DNA of 14,031 bases from an uncultured bacterium (GCA_934875675.1 CAKXIK010000014.1:1-14031); one strand, 5' to 3'. Positions 8,103-14,031 are shown, counted from the stretch's first letter. Notes: a model not told the origin generated them from the letters alone. A program made the numbers and translations.

Positions 8103-8981
8103 TTATTCAATATTTTGGATTTGTTCGCGGATTTTCTCAATTTCTGCTTTCATATCAATCACTCTGTGAGCAATTGCCGCATCCTGAGCCTTGGAACCAA
8201 TGGTATTTGCCTCACGATTGAGCTCTTGAACTACAAAATCAAGTTTTCTGCCAATCCCGGTTCCCGATTCCAACATCTGTGTCATTTCCGCGAAGTGGCT
8301 GCGCAAACGAACCGTTTCTTCTGCAACCGCAATCCTGTCCGCAAAAATGGCTGCCTCAGTCAAAATCCGCTGTTCATCCAACGGCGCTTCACCGATCAAT
8401 TCACGAATATGCGCAATCAGCCGATTTTTATACTCGACAACGGTTTGCGGTGAGCGTTTCTCAATTTCTTCCACATTTCCCAGCAGCATCTTCATGCGTG
8501 ATTCCACATCGGCACGAAGTCTGGCCCCTTCTGCCTCACGCATGGCAACAAAATGATCCGCCGCCTCACGCAAAACAGGACGAACCGCCGCCCATATTGC
8601 ATCTTCATTTTCCGGTGCCCGATGAATTGCAAGAACATCCGGGTAACGTGCAATAACTGATGCGGAAAGATCATCCTTCAGGTTATACTTTTCCGCAATC
8701 TGGCGCAGTGCCTTGACGTATCCGGAAGCCAGTGATTCATTTACCGTCACATCTACACAAGTGGAATCAATCGTTTGTATCTCCACAAAAACGTCGATTT
8801 TGCCGCGGCAAACCCTTCCTTGTAAATACGACTTGATATTGTCTTCCAAAAATCCATAGCCGCGCGTAATCCGGGAGGAAAATTCATAGTAGCGGTGATT
8901 GACCGATTTAATCTCAATTGTAACATCCATGCCCTGAACGGTCTGCTGTGCTCTGCCATACCCGGTCATGCTTTTTATCAT
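8103..8981 (-). CDS. yicC: YicC/YloC-family endoribonuclease
   Basis: Member of the YicC/YloC family, reported as endoribonucleases involved in RNA turnover. From the ATG at 8981 it has 292 residues (E. coli YicC has 287). The N-terminal domain starts MIKSMTGYGRA and contains SVNHRYYE (26-33); the C-terminal DUF1732 region ends with QELNREANTIGSK (252-264) and a helical segment. The frame extends to a TTG at 8990, but MIKSMTGYGR matches family N-termini, so the ATG is chosen. The ribosome site is weak (AAGAGA just before the ATG, or GGG farther up). It is the first gene of the housekeeping cluster, with a leader of about 34 nt from the promoter at 9022-9051. Confidence 0.93.
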   Translation of the reverse strand: MIKSMTGYGRAQQTVQGMDVTIEIKSVNHRYYEFSSRITRGYGFLEDNIKSYLQGRVCRGKIDVFVEIQTIDSTCVDVTVNESLASGYVKALRQIAEKYNLKDDLSASVIARYPDVLAIHRAPENEDAIWAAVRPVLREAADHFVAMREAEGARLRADVESRMKMLLGNVEEIEKRSPQTVVEYKNRLIAHIRELIGEAPLDEQRILTEAAIFADRIAVAEETVRLRSHFAEMTQMLESGTGIGRKLDFVVQELNREANTIGSKAQDAAIAHRVIDMKAEIEKIREQIQNIE

Positions 8982-9021
8982 TCTCTTCAACCCGATTCTC
9001 TAAGATAATTTTCTTTTTTAT

Positions 9022-9051
9022 ATTGTACCAGTTTTATTGGAATCATGTCAA
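9022..9051 (-). promoter_or_regulatory. Sigma-A promoter of the yicC-rlmN cluster
   Basis: On the minus strand a -35 TTGACA (9046-9051) and a -10 TACAAT (9022-9027) are separated by 18 nt. The -35 matches consensus perfectly and the -10 matches five of six. The predicted start is near 9015, giving a leader of about 34 nt before the yicC ATG. It is the only strong promoter I found for the ten genes downstream, but internal promoters cannot be excluded. Confidence 0.8.
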
Positions 9052-9089
9052 CCAAAAAACCAATTCTTTGTGCAGATTGTATAAATGTT

Positions 9090-9143
9090 TTTTTGTACAG
9101 GTGAATATTGTAAGCAAAAATATTTTATTTTTAAGTACAAAAA
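9090..9143. repeat. 9-bp inverted repeat upstream of the yicC promoter
   Basis: TTTTTGTAC (9090-9098) and its exact complement GTACAAAAA (9135-9143) flank 36 very AT-rich bases in the gap between the biotin operon and yicC. The right arm overlaps the T-tract of the terminator at 9136-9171. It lies 39 nt beyond the yicC -35 box and could be a regulatory or structural element or chance in AT-rich DNA. The rest of this gap (8982-9197) holds the yicC promoter and the terminator, with no gene seen. Confidence 0.35.
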
Positions 9144-9171
9144 GTAAAGCCCCCCGAATTCGGAAGGCTTT
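9136..9171 (-). terminator. Rho-independent terminator of the biotin carboxyltransferase operon
   Basis: On the minus strand, shortly after the oadA stop (9198), AAAGCCTTCCGAATTCGGGG followed by GGCTTT (9146-9171) can pair over up to 13 positions (11 Watson-Crick and 2 G-U pairs before loop formation), followed by ACTTTTTGT (9137-9145). This separates the biotin operon from the yicC cluster. Confidence 0.82.
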
Positions 9172-9197
9172 GTAGTTATTTGAGAAAGACGGCTTCA

Positions 9198-10598
9198 TCA
9201 AACCGGATGAACCTTTTCCTTCATGTCGAGATGTTCACCATCAATGCCATACTTTTTATTGCGGCGTTCCTCAAAGAATTTCTTAGATACCTGCGGGAAC
9301 TGAGCGTAAGAAAGCACGTCCTCATCCTGCTCAATAAACTCAGAAATTTCTGCGCGAAGTTTATCCAGTTCCGGCTCAAGCAGATCTGCCGGACGGCATT
9401 CAACTGGTTCTTCGTCTCCGATAATTTTCTTGCGGAATTCAGGGTCAATCTTAATCGGCGTTTGACCGTACTGACCACGCACAACGCCTTTAAACTCGTT
9501 GGTGCACATCTTATAACGCTCGCCGGTAATGACGTTGAATACAGCCTGTGTACCAACAATCTGAGAGGACGGCGTAACAAGCGGCGGATAACCTGCATCT
9601 GCACGCACGCGCGGAACTTCCTGCATAACCTCATCCAGCTTATCCAGCTTGCCTGCTTCCTTGAGCTGGGATGCAAGGTTGGAAAGCATGCCGCCCGGAA
9701 CCTGATAAATCAGAGCCTTGGTATCCGTTGCCAGCATATCGGTAGAAAGCAGACCACGTTTAATATAATCACGGCGCAGCTCCATGAAATAAGCGCGGAT
9801 TTCTTCAAACTGAGCCAAATCCAATCCGGTATCATACTCAGTTCCTTGCAGTGCTGCAACCATAGACTCGGTTGGCGCATGAGAGGTACCCAAAGCCAAC
9901 GGAGACAATGCGGTATCGATCACATCGGCACCCGCTTCAATGCCCTTGAGCAGGCACATGGAGGCAAGACCGGAGGTGTAGTGCGTATGCAGCTGAATCG
10001 GGATTTTGACAGTCTCTTTCAGTGCCTTCACCAGCTCATAAGTGGCGGTTGGCGTCAGCAGAGCGGCCATGTCCTTGATACAGATGGAGTTTGCACCTAG
10101 CTCTTCCAGCTGTTTAGCATACGTTGTGAAGTATTCGGTCGTAAACACCGGACCTGTGGTATAAGAAATTGCAGCCTGAACATGAGCTTTTTCTTTAATT
10201 GCAGCCTTAATAGAAGTCTGCAGATTGCGAATATCGTTCAGTGCATCGAAAATACGGATAATATCAATACCATTTGCAACCGACTTCTGAACAAAATACT
10301 CAACCACATCGTCAGCATAGTGACGATATCCAAGCATATTCTGACCGCGGAAGAGCATCTGAAGCTTTGTATTTGGGCATTTTTCGCGCAAAAGGCGGAG
10401 ACGATCCCAGGGATCTTCATGCAGGAAGCGCAGGCAGCTATCGAATGTTGCACCACCCCAGCACTCCAACGAATGAAATCCTACTTTATCAAGCTGCGGC
10501 AAGATCGGTTCCATTTCTGCCGTGGACATTCTTGTTGCCAGCAGAGACTGGTGAGCATCGCGCAGCACGGTTTCTGTAATCAGAATTTTTTTAGCCAT
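9198..10598 (-). CDS. oadA: Oxaloacetate/pyruvate carboxyltransferase subunit (OadA/5S-like, no biotin domain)
   Basis: DRE-TIM-type carboxyltransferase that moves CO2 between carboxybiotin and pyruvate/oxaloacetate. From the ATG at 10598 it has 466 residues. It has LRDAHQSLLATR (12-23, metal ligand Asp14), WGGATFD (47-53), IKDMAAL (174-180, Lys175 at the position of the carbamylated lysine) and HTH (204-206, metal ligands). A C-terminal PYC/OADA region follows (about 290-440). Unlike Klebsiella OadA (about 590 residues) it ends without a biotinyl domain; the carrier is the separate gene 99 nt upstream. This matches the 5S subunit of propionibacterial transcarboxylase. An ATG at 10610 is also in frame but abuts the AAAGGA. 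A terminator follows the stop. The partner specificity is inferred. Confidence 0.93.
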   Translation of the reverse strand: MAKKILITETVLRDAHQSLLATRMSTAEMEPILPQLDKVGFHSLECWGGATFDSCLRFLHEDPWDRLRLLREKCPNTKLQMLFRGQNMLGYRHYADDVVEYFVQKSVANGIDIIRIFDALNDIRNLQTSIKAAIKEKAHVQAAISYTTGPVFTTEYFTTYAKQLEELGANSICIKDMAALLTPTATYELVKALKETVKIPIQLHTHYTSGLASMCLLKGIEAGADVIDTALSPLALGTSHAPTESMVAALQGTEYDTGLDLAQFEEIRAYFMELRRDYIKRGLLSTDMLATDTKALIYQVPGGMLSNLASQLKEAGKLDKLDEVMQEVPRVRADAGYPPLVTPSSQIVGTQAVFNVITGERYKMCTNEFKGVVRGQYGQTPIKIDPEFRKKIIGDEEPVECRPADLLEPELDKLRAEISEFIEQDEDVLSYAQFPQVSKKFFEERRNKKYGIDGEHLDMKEKVHPV

Positions 10599-10619
10599 TC
10601 TTATGACCATTCCTTTCTT

Positions 10620-10661
10620 GCAGGCTAAGACAGAAGGAGCCTTATATGAACTCCCGCCTGC
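10620..10661 (-). other. Potential RNA hairpin between biotin carrier and oadA
   Basis: In the 99-nt gap between the two genes, GCAGGC and GCCTGC (10656-10661 and 10620-10625) can pair, and inside them GGAG (minus strand, 10651-10654) can pair with CTCC (10636-10639). There is no T-run after it, so it is not a simple terminator; the oadA ribosome site lies just downstream. It may stabilise or help process the mRNA and adjust subunit ratios. Confidence 0.4.
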
Positions 10662-10697
10662 ACGCCTGAAAAACGAATTTGAAGCCTTTGTTTTCTC

Positions 10698-11099
10698 TTA
10701 TTGAAGAGAAACGATCGGCGTACCGGAATCAACGCTTTGTCCTTTGCTGACATGGATTCCTGCAACAACGCCGTCACGGGGTGCCATAATCTCGTTTTCC
10801 ATTTTCATGGCTTCCAGAATGACAAGGACATCGCCTTCGGACACAGACTGACCTGCAGTCACATTTACGCTGACAATCGTGCCGGGCATCGGAGAGTTGA
10901 CGGTTTCGGCATCTGCAGCAGGTGCAGGAGCGGCAGCCGGAGCAGCGACAGGAGCCGGAGCAGCAGCGGGTGCAGGTGCAGCAGCAGGAGCTGCAACCGG
11001 TGCAGGAGCAGCGGGTGCTGCTGCAGGTGCAGTTGCGCCGGTTTCTTCCACCTGAACATCATAGGAAACGCCATTAACGGTAATTTTCAGATTTTTCAT
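10698..11099 (-). CDS. Biotin carboxyl carrier subunit (GcdC/1.3S-like)
   Basis: Mobile carrier protein whose biotin ferries CO2 between the two carboxyltransferases encoded on either side. The 133 residues comprise a short N-terminal segment (1-22: MKNLKITVNGVSYDVQVEE), an Ala/Pro-rich linker (23-62), and a biotinyl domain (about 64-133) with VNSPMPGTIV (67-76) and the biotinylation motif EAMKMEN (96-102; Lys99 receives biotin). The whole resembles the 1.3S subunit of Propionibacterium transcarboxylase and GcdC/MmdC carriers. AAGGA lies 10 nt before the ATG; the gap to the upstream carboxyltransferase is 42 nt. A biotin-protein ligase must be encoded elsewhere. Confidence 0.95.
   Translation of the reverse strand: MKNLKITVNGVSYDVQVEETGATAPAAAPAAPAPVAAPAAAPAPAAAPAPVAAPAAAPAPAADAETVNSPMPGTIVSVNVTAGQSVSEGDVLVILEAMKMENEIMAPRDGVVAGIHVSKGQSVDSGTPIVSLQ
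10914..11033 (-). repeat. Ala/Pro linker coding repeat
   Basis: This stretch encodes the linker of the biotin carrier. A 16-residue unit, PAPVAAPAAAPAPAAA, occurs at residues 32-47 and again at 48-63 with a single change (final A to D). The synonymous positions of the two copies differ at about ten codons, so the repeat is far clearer in protein than in DNA. Confidence 0.8.
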
Positions 11100-11141
11100 G
11101 TTATATTCTTCCTTTCGTAACGGGCGGATTTGCCCCGGATC

Positions 11142-12536
11142 TTACAGCTGAATATTAGAATGCTTTTTAGGCAGACGGCTTACACGCTTGCCAGCCAGCA
11201 TGTCGAGTGCATTGATAATGCAAGCTCGGGTGCTTGCCGGAGCAATCACATCTTCAATAAATCCTGCTTCTGCAGCGGTAAATGGAGAAGCTGCCGTGTC
11301 CGTATATTCGCGCACAATTTCATTGCGCTGCGTTTTCGGATCAGACATAGCTGCAAGCTTGTCTTCACAAAGAATTGCAACTGCAGCTTTTGGCTCCAGC
11401 GCAGAAATCACGGCATTCGGCCAAGCGACCGTCAAATCAGCGTTTGCAGCACGACCTGCCATTGCGATGAATGCCGAACCGTATGCCGCACCCGTCACGA
11501 TAGAGATCTTGACTGTGGTAGCCTCCGCATATGCGTGCGAAAGCATAGAGGCTTCTCTGAGTGATGCAAACCCGGTGCTGTTCACAAGCGTAACCACCGG
11601 AATTGCAAAGGCGTCACAAAAACGAACAAAGCGCGCAGCCTTTTCACAAGATGCTGCATCCACAATACCGGAATCAGAAGCCACCATACCGCACAGCGAA
11701 CCTGCAACCGTAGCAAGCTCACAAACAAATCCCGTGCCGAAACCCTTCATAATTTCAATGGCACTGCCGGCATCAGCAACAGCGGAAACAATATCGCAAG
11801 CAGTTGCCGCGTCGGTGTCAACATCCAATTTTGCTGCAGCTGCGTTTAAAATTGCCTCACCATTTTCAGGTTCTGCAAATTCGCACATCAGCGGTGCTTC
11901 CAAATTGTTGGAAGGCAACACTGCAATCAGTCTACGGGCAGCGGCAACCGCGTCCTCTGCATTGTCTGCAAGCAGATGTGCAGCGCCAGACTTGGAAGCC
12001 TGTTCAGCTGTTTCATCACAGCCATTCACTGCGACACCAAACGATGCTTCTTTTGCCATAATCACAAAATCTGCACCGGCAGCAATCATTGCTGAAGTAC
12101 CAACACAAGTTCCTGCAATTACAGAAATCTGCGGCACAACACCGGAAAGATTGTTGCTCTGCAGCAAAAGCTCACCATAAGCGGCCAGCATTTCGTTGCC
12201 TTCCTTCAAACGACCGCCATTGGAATCAAAAATTCCGACAACAGGAGCCCCCGTTTTTACCGCAAGATCATAAATTTTCTTGATTTTTGCTGCCTGCGCT
12301 TTGGACATTGCACCACCGGCAACCTGATTGTTCTGCGAAAAAGCATACACCGGGCTGCCATTGACAGAACCAAAACCGGCAACAACCTCTGCCTGCACGT
12401 CTCCGGATTTTGCAAGGCTGTCAATCTCGACAAAAGTTCCCTCGTCAAACAGCGTCATAATCCGCTTTTTAGCCGGAGTATTCTCTTGTGCTGCATGCGA
12501 TTTCTGAACCAGTTCGAGCTTTGTATCCATACTCAT
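11142..12536 (-). CDS. Short divergent carboxyltransferase-family subunit (MmdA/12S/PccB-like)
   Basis: Crotonase-fold carboxyltransferase that, by family, moves CO2 between an acyl-CoA and carboxybiotin. The 464 residues are about 50 fewer than the usual 510-525. The N-half has DSNGGRLKEG (104-113, for the usual DSGGARIQEG) and AGTCVGTSA (141-149, for GPCAGGA). The C-half has VTLVNSTGF (315-323, for VTFVDVPGFLPG), lacks most of the following loop, and has AYAEATTVKISIVTGAAYGS (335-354) and AWPNAVISALEP (371-382). It ends PKKHSNIQL like PccB/MmdA. GGAGG lies 7 nt before the ATG. It is the first gene of the operon, after a promoter 47-80 nt upstream. The altered motifs leave its acyl-CoA substrate, and even its activity, uncertain. 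Confidence 0.88.
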   Translation of the reverse strand: MSMDTKLELVQKSHAAQENTPAKKRIMTLFDEGTFVEIDSLAKSGDVQAEVVAGFGSVNGSPVYAFSQNNQVAGGAMSKAQAAKIKKIYDLAVKTGAPVVGIFDSNGGRLKEGNEMLAAYGELLLQSNNLSGVVPQISVIAGTCVGTSAMIAAGADFVIMAKEASFGVAVNGCDETAEQASKSGAAHLLADNAEDAVAAARRLIAVLPSNNLEAPLMCEFAEPENGEAILNAAAAKLDVDTDAATACDIVSAVADAGSAIEIMKGFGTGFVCELATVAGSLCGMVASDSGIVDAASCEKAARFVRFCDAFAIPVVTLVNSTGFASLREASMLSHAYAEATTVKISIVTGAAYGSAFIAMAGRAANADLTVAWPNAVISALEPKAAVAILCEDKLAAMSDPKTQRNEIVREYTDTAASPFTAAEAGFIEDVIAPASTRACIINALDMLAGKRVSRLPKKHSNIQL

Positions 12537-12590
12537 TCCAGTTCCTCCGTTTCTTTGTGGATAAATTATAAAAAATTCGAAATTAGAACT

Positions 12591-12619
12591 ATTATATTAC
12601 ATTGTGATAAACATAACAA
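12591..12619 (-). promoter_or_regulatory. Promoter of the biotin carboxyltransferase operon
   Basis: On the minus strand TTGTTA (-35, 12614-12619) and TATAAT (-10, 12591-12596) are separated by 17 nt. The predicted start lies near 12584, with a leader of about 47 nt to the ATG at 12536. No convincing terminator separates it from the gene ending at 12639, so some read-through from upstream is possible. Confidence 0.75.
12602..12619. promoter_or_regulatory. Rex-like operator overlapping the -35 box
   Basis: The 18-bp dyad TTGTGATAAACATAACAA has arms TTGTGAT and ATAACAA (6 of 7 positions complementary) with a 4-nt centre. It resembles the known Rex operators TTGTTAA-N4-TTAACAA and TTGTGAA-N4-TTCACAA. 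It covers the whole -35 box and most of the spacer, the place expected for a repressor. Rex itself is not in the window, so the identification is inference. Confidence 0.5.
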
Positions 12620-12638
12620 GTGATTTGAATTTCATTTT

Positions 12639-13040
12639 TTAGTTTTGGCAACTTGAACATTTATGAATCAACTTATTTAGATAAATTGTATACACTCCGA
12701 GTGAGTTTTTGGAAAATTTTAACTCAGGCAAATAACCTTCCAAAGATGCCTCCTCACATGCAATCTCCGGAAGATATCGATTCAAGGCATAGGAAGCAGC
12801 CGACCGAATCATCAATTCCGCGATTAGCTTGTCCTCTTCCCCCATTTTCTCCGACTCAATACGATGATTTAGCTGAAGCTGAGGAATCACCAGACAATTT
12901 TCTTCTTCCCGAACGGAAAACCATCCAAGCTCCTTGCCTGACTCTTTTGCACAATAAAGACAGCTATATTCCCGGCAAACCGGATGCTCGGCACGAAAGT
13001 GTTCCTCTTCTTCTGCGGCAACAGGAATCACTGATATCAT
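12639..13040 (-). CDS. Hypothetical protein, possibly a degenerate GNAT-fold protein with Cys pairs
   Basis: I do not recognise a defined family. The ATG at 13040 (MISVIPVAAEEE) is preceded by AAAGGA with 9 nt spacing, better than upstream alternatives at 13049 and 13079, giving 133 residues. The pattern ELGWFSV (about 37-43), a central helix IAELMIRSAASYAL (about 74-87) and YLPELKFSKNSLGVYTIYL near the C-terminus recalls the strand-helix-strand layout of GNAT acetyltransferases, but no acetyl-CoA P-loop (R/QxxGxG/A) is visible. There are cysteines in CREYSCLYC (22-30) and in the C-terminal CSSC. It follows rluB by 28 nt, so the two are probably co-transcribed. It has no predicted membrane segment. 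Confidence 0.8.
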   Translation of the reverse strand: MISVIPVAAEEEEHFRAEHPVCREYSCLYCAKESGKELGWFSVREEENCLVIPQLQLNHRIESEKMGEEDKLIAELMIRSAASYALNRYLPEIACEEASLEGYLPELKFSKNSLGVYTIYLNKLIHKCSSCQN

Positions 13041-13068
13041 AGGTGACATTCCTTTCAATAAATTAAAA

Positions 13069-13809
13069 TTACGGCTCACTTACAATATTTTTTGCAGCCG
13101 TCATCAAAGAGGAAACTTCCTGCTGTGTCAATTCACGCCAATCGCCTTGCTTGAGCATGCCCATCTTAACATTACCGATTGCCGTCCGTTTGAGCCTTGC
13201 AACTTCAAGTCCCAGTGCTTCACACATTTTACGAATCTGGCGGTTGCGACCTTCAAAAAGATTAATTTCCAACACAACGCGTCCCGGCTCCTTGGTCAGA
13301 ATTCTCACGTCTGCAGGCGCTGTCTGATATCCATCTATCACCATGCCGGTCATCAGCTTGGTAATCTGATCATCCGTAATATCCGGACGGATTGTAACAC
13401 GATACGTCTTTCCCACATGGCGTGAAGGATGCATCATTGTCTGTGCAAATTCGCCATCATTCGTCAAAAAGAGCAATCCTTCCGACTCCCGATCCAGCCG
13501 ACCCACAGGATAAACCCGTGCACCAACATTTTGAACCAACTCCGCCACACACTTGCGGCCCATTTCATCACTCATGGTTGTAACAAAGCCACGCGGTTTG
13601 TGCAGCATAATATAAATCATTTTTTTAGACGGAACAACCCGACGCCCATGAACGGAAACCTTGTCACGGGACGGATCGACTTTATCACCCACCTGTACCG
13701 GTTTTCCGTTTACGCGAACTGCTCCCGCCGCAATCATTTCTTCTGCTTTTCGCCGAGAAGCTATCCCGCAATCTGCGAGATACTTCTGCAGCCGTACTTC
13801 CTGTTTCAA
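13069..13809 (-). CDS. rluB: RluB-family 23S rRNA pseudouridine synthase
   Basis: Converts a uridine in 23S rRNA (U2605 in E. coli) to pseudouridine. The 246 residues have an N-terminal S4 RNA-binding domain (about 3-60, RLQKYLADCGIASRRKAE) and an RsuA/RluB catalytic domain with GRLDRESEGLLFLTNDG (103-119; catalytic Asp106), HKPRGFVTT (70-78), KTYRV and FEGRNRQIRKM. The start is TTG at 13807-13809; no better in-frame ATG or GTG lies near, and family N-termini begin a few residues before RLQKYLA. A GGAAGG lies about 14 nt upstream and a GGTG about 7 nt. It lies 23 nt after the carboxypeptidase gene. RsuA/RluE/RluF relatives have similar motifs, but this S4-containing length fits RluB. Confidence 0.94.
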   Translation of the reverse strand: MKQEVRLQKYLADCGIASRRKAEEMIAAGAVRVNGKPVQVGDKVDPSRDKVSVHGRRVVPSKKMIYIMLHKPRGFVTTMSDEMGRKCVAELVQNVGARVYPVGRLDRESEGLLFLTNDGEFAQTMMHPSRHVGKTYRVTIRPDITDDQITKLMTGMVIDGYQTAPADVRILTKEPGRVVLEINLFEGRNRQIRKMCEALGLEVARLKRTAIGNVKMGMLKQGDWRELTQQEVSSLMTAAKNIVSEP

Positions 13810-13832
13810 TAAATTACACCGTACCTTCCAAT

Positions 13833-14031
13833 TTATGTTTCCATTCCAAATAATCTGCGGAAAAAATCGCAGAATCGTTCAAACCAATTTCGCTCTCTGG
13901 GAACAAATGCAATCTCCTCATCTGTTATGAGCGGAATCTCTGCAATTTGCTGCCCATCCAGCAAATAAACCAGTCTTCCTGCTGCTTGCCCTTTGACAAC
14001 GGGAGCATATAAAAATGGCTCTGTCTCAATG
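13833..14031 (-). CDS. Probable D-alanyl-D-alanine carboxypeptidase (DacF/PBP5-like), C-terminal end
   Basis: Only the last 65 residues are in the window, ending at TAA (13833-13835). They contain a small beta domain (EPFLYAPVVKGQAAGRLVYL, then DGQQIAEIPLIT) like the C-terminal domain of low-molecular-weight penicillin-binding carboxypeptidases, then a terminal helix NWFERFCDFFRRLFGME with aromatic and basic faces, like the membrane-anchoring amphipathic helix of PBP5/DacA/DacF. Such enzymes trim the terminal D-Ala of peptidoglycan stem peptides outside the cell. The catalytic SxxK, SxN and KTG motifs lie outside the window, so the call rests on the tail and on the frequent dacF-rluB proximity in Clostridia. 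Confidence 0.72.
   Translation of the reverse strand, partial: IETEPFLYAPVVKGQAAGRLVYLLDGQQIAEIPLITDEEIAFVPRERNWFERFCDFFRRLFGMET

Noticed and set aside
8982..9197. Small RNA or riboswitch in the gap between yicC and oadA
   Set aside because: The gap is explained by a promoter and a terminator; the yicC leader of about 34 nt is too short for a known riboswitch class.
9180..10100. Long plus-strand open frame of 306 codons opposite oadA
   Set aside because: It lies entirely antisense to a well-supported oadA, has no recognisable family motifs and no clear ribosome site; long antisense frames are common opposite biased coding sequence.
10697..10698. Classical terminator between the biotin carrier and oadA
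   Set aside because: The pairing at 10620-10661 is not followed by a T-tract and leads directly into the oadA ribosome site; a single operon is more likely.
11188..12180. Plus-strand open frame of 330 codons opposite the carboxyltransferase gene
   Set aside because: Its Ala/Ser-rich low-complexity translation is the mirror of the Ala-rich real gene; there is no domain or ribosome site.
12541..12640. Terminator after the hypothetical gene ending at 12639
   Set aside because: The AT-rich gap has only short weak pairings and no GC-rich stem with a T-run.
1..14031. Mobile element, prophage, CRISPR array, toxin-antitoxin or secondary-metabolite cluster
   Set aside because: Every stretch is accounted for by conserved housekeeping or metabolic genes with short gaps; no transposase, integrase, regularly spaced repeats or terminal repeats were seen.

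Overview
All recognisable genes in this window lie on the minus strand, so the biological reading direction runs from position 14031 down to 1. The gene content points to a Gram-positive anaerobe of the class Clostridia, probably an Oscillospirales/Ruminococcaceae-type fermenter. The signs are remA, the yicC-remA-gmk-rpoZ-priA-def-fmt-yugP-rsmB-rlmN order typical of Firmicutes, strong AAAGGA/GGAGG ribosome sites, sigma-A-like promoters and a soluble biotin-dependent carboxyltransferase set. No phage, insertion sequence, CRISPR, rRNA or tRNA was seen.

Region A (14031 to about 12639): the 3' end of a probable D-alanyl-D-alanine carboxypeptidase, then an RluB-type 23S rRNA pseudouridine synthase with a TTG start, then a small Cys-containing protein that may be a degenerate GNAT-fold protein.

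Region B (12620 to 9136): a three-gene operon with its own promoter (12591-12619) and rho-independent terminator (9136-9171). It encodes a short, divergent acyl-CoA carboxyltransferase-family protein (12S/MmdA-like), a biotin carrier with an Ala/Pro linker, and an oxaloacetate/pyruvate carboxyltransferase (5S/OadA-like). No biotin carboxylase and no membrane decarboxylase subunit is present. The parts are therefore those of a propionibacterial-type transcarboxylase, which moves CO2 between an acyl-CoA and a 2-oxoacid without ATP. An 18-bp dyad resembling the operator of the NADH-sensing repressor Rex overlaps the -35 box, suggesting redox control. The operon and its operator are the most interesting part of the window.

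Region C (9051 to 1): a good promoter (TTGACA-18-TACAAT, 9022-9051) drives a compact ten-gene housekeeping cluster: yicC, remA, gmk, rpoZ, priA, def, fmt, yugP, rsmB and rlmN (cut by the window edge). Gaps are short (under 60 nt) or the genes overlap (remA/gmk by 11 nt, yugP/rsmB by 4 nt). The cluster links RNA turnover, matrix regulation, GMP kinase, RNA polymerase omega, replication restart, N-formyl-methionine metabolism and rRNA methylation.
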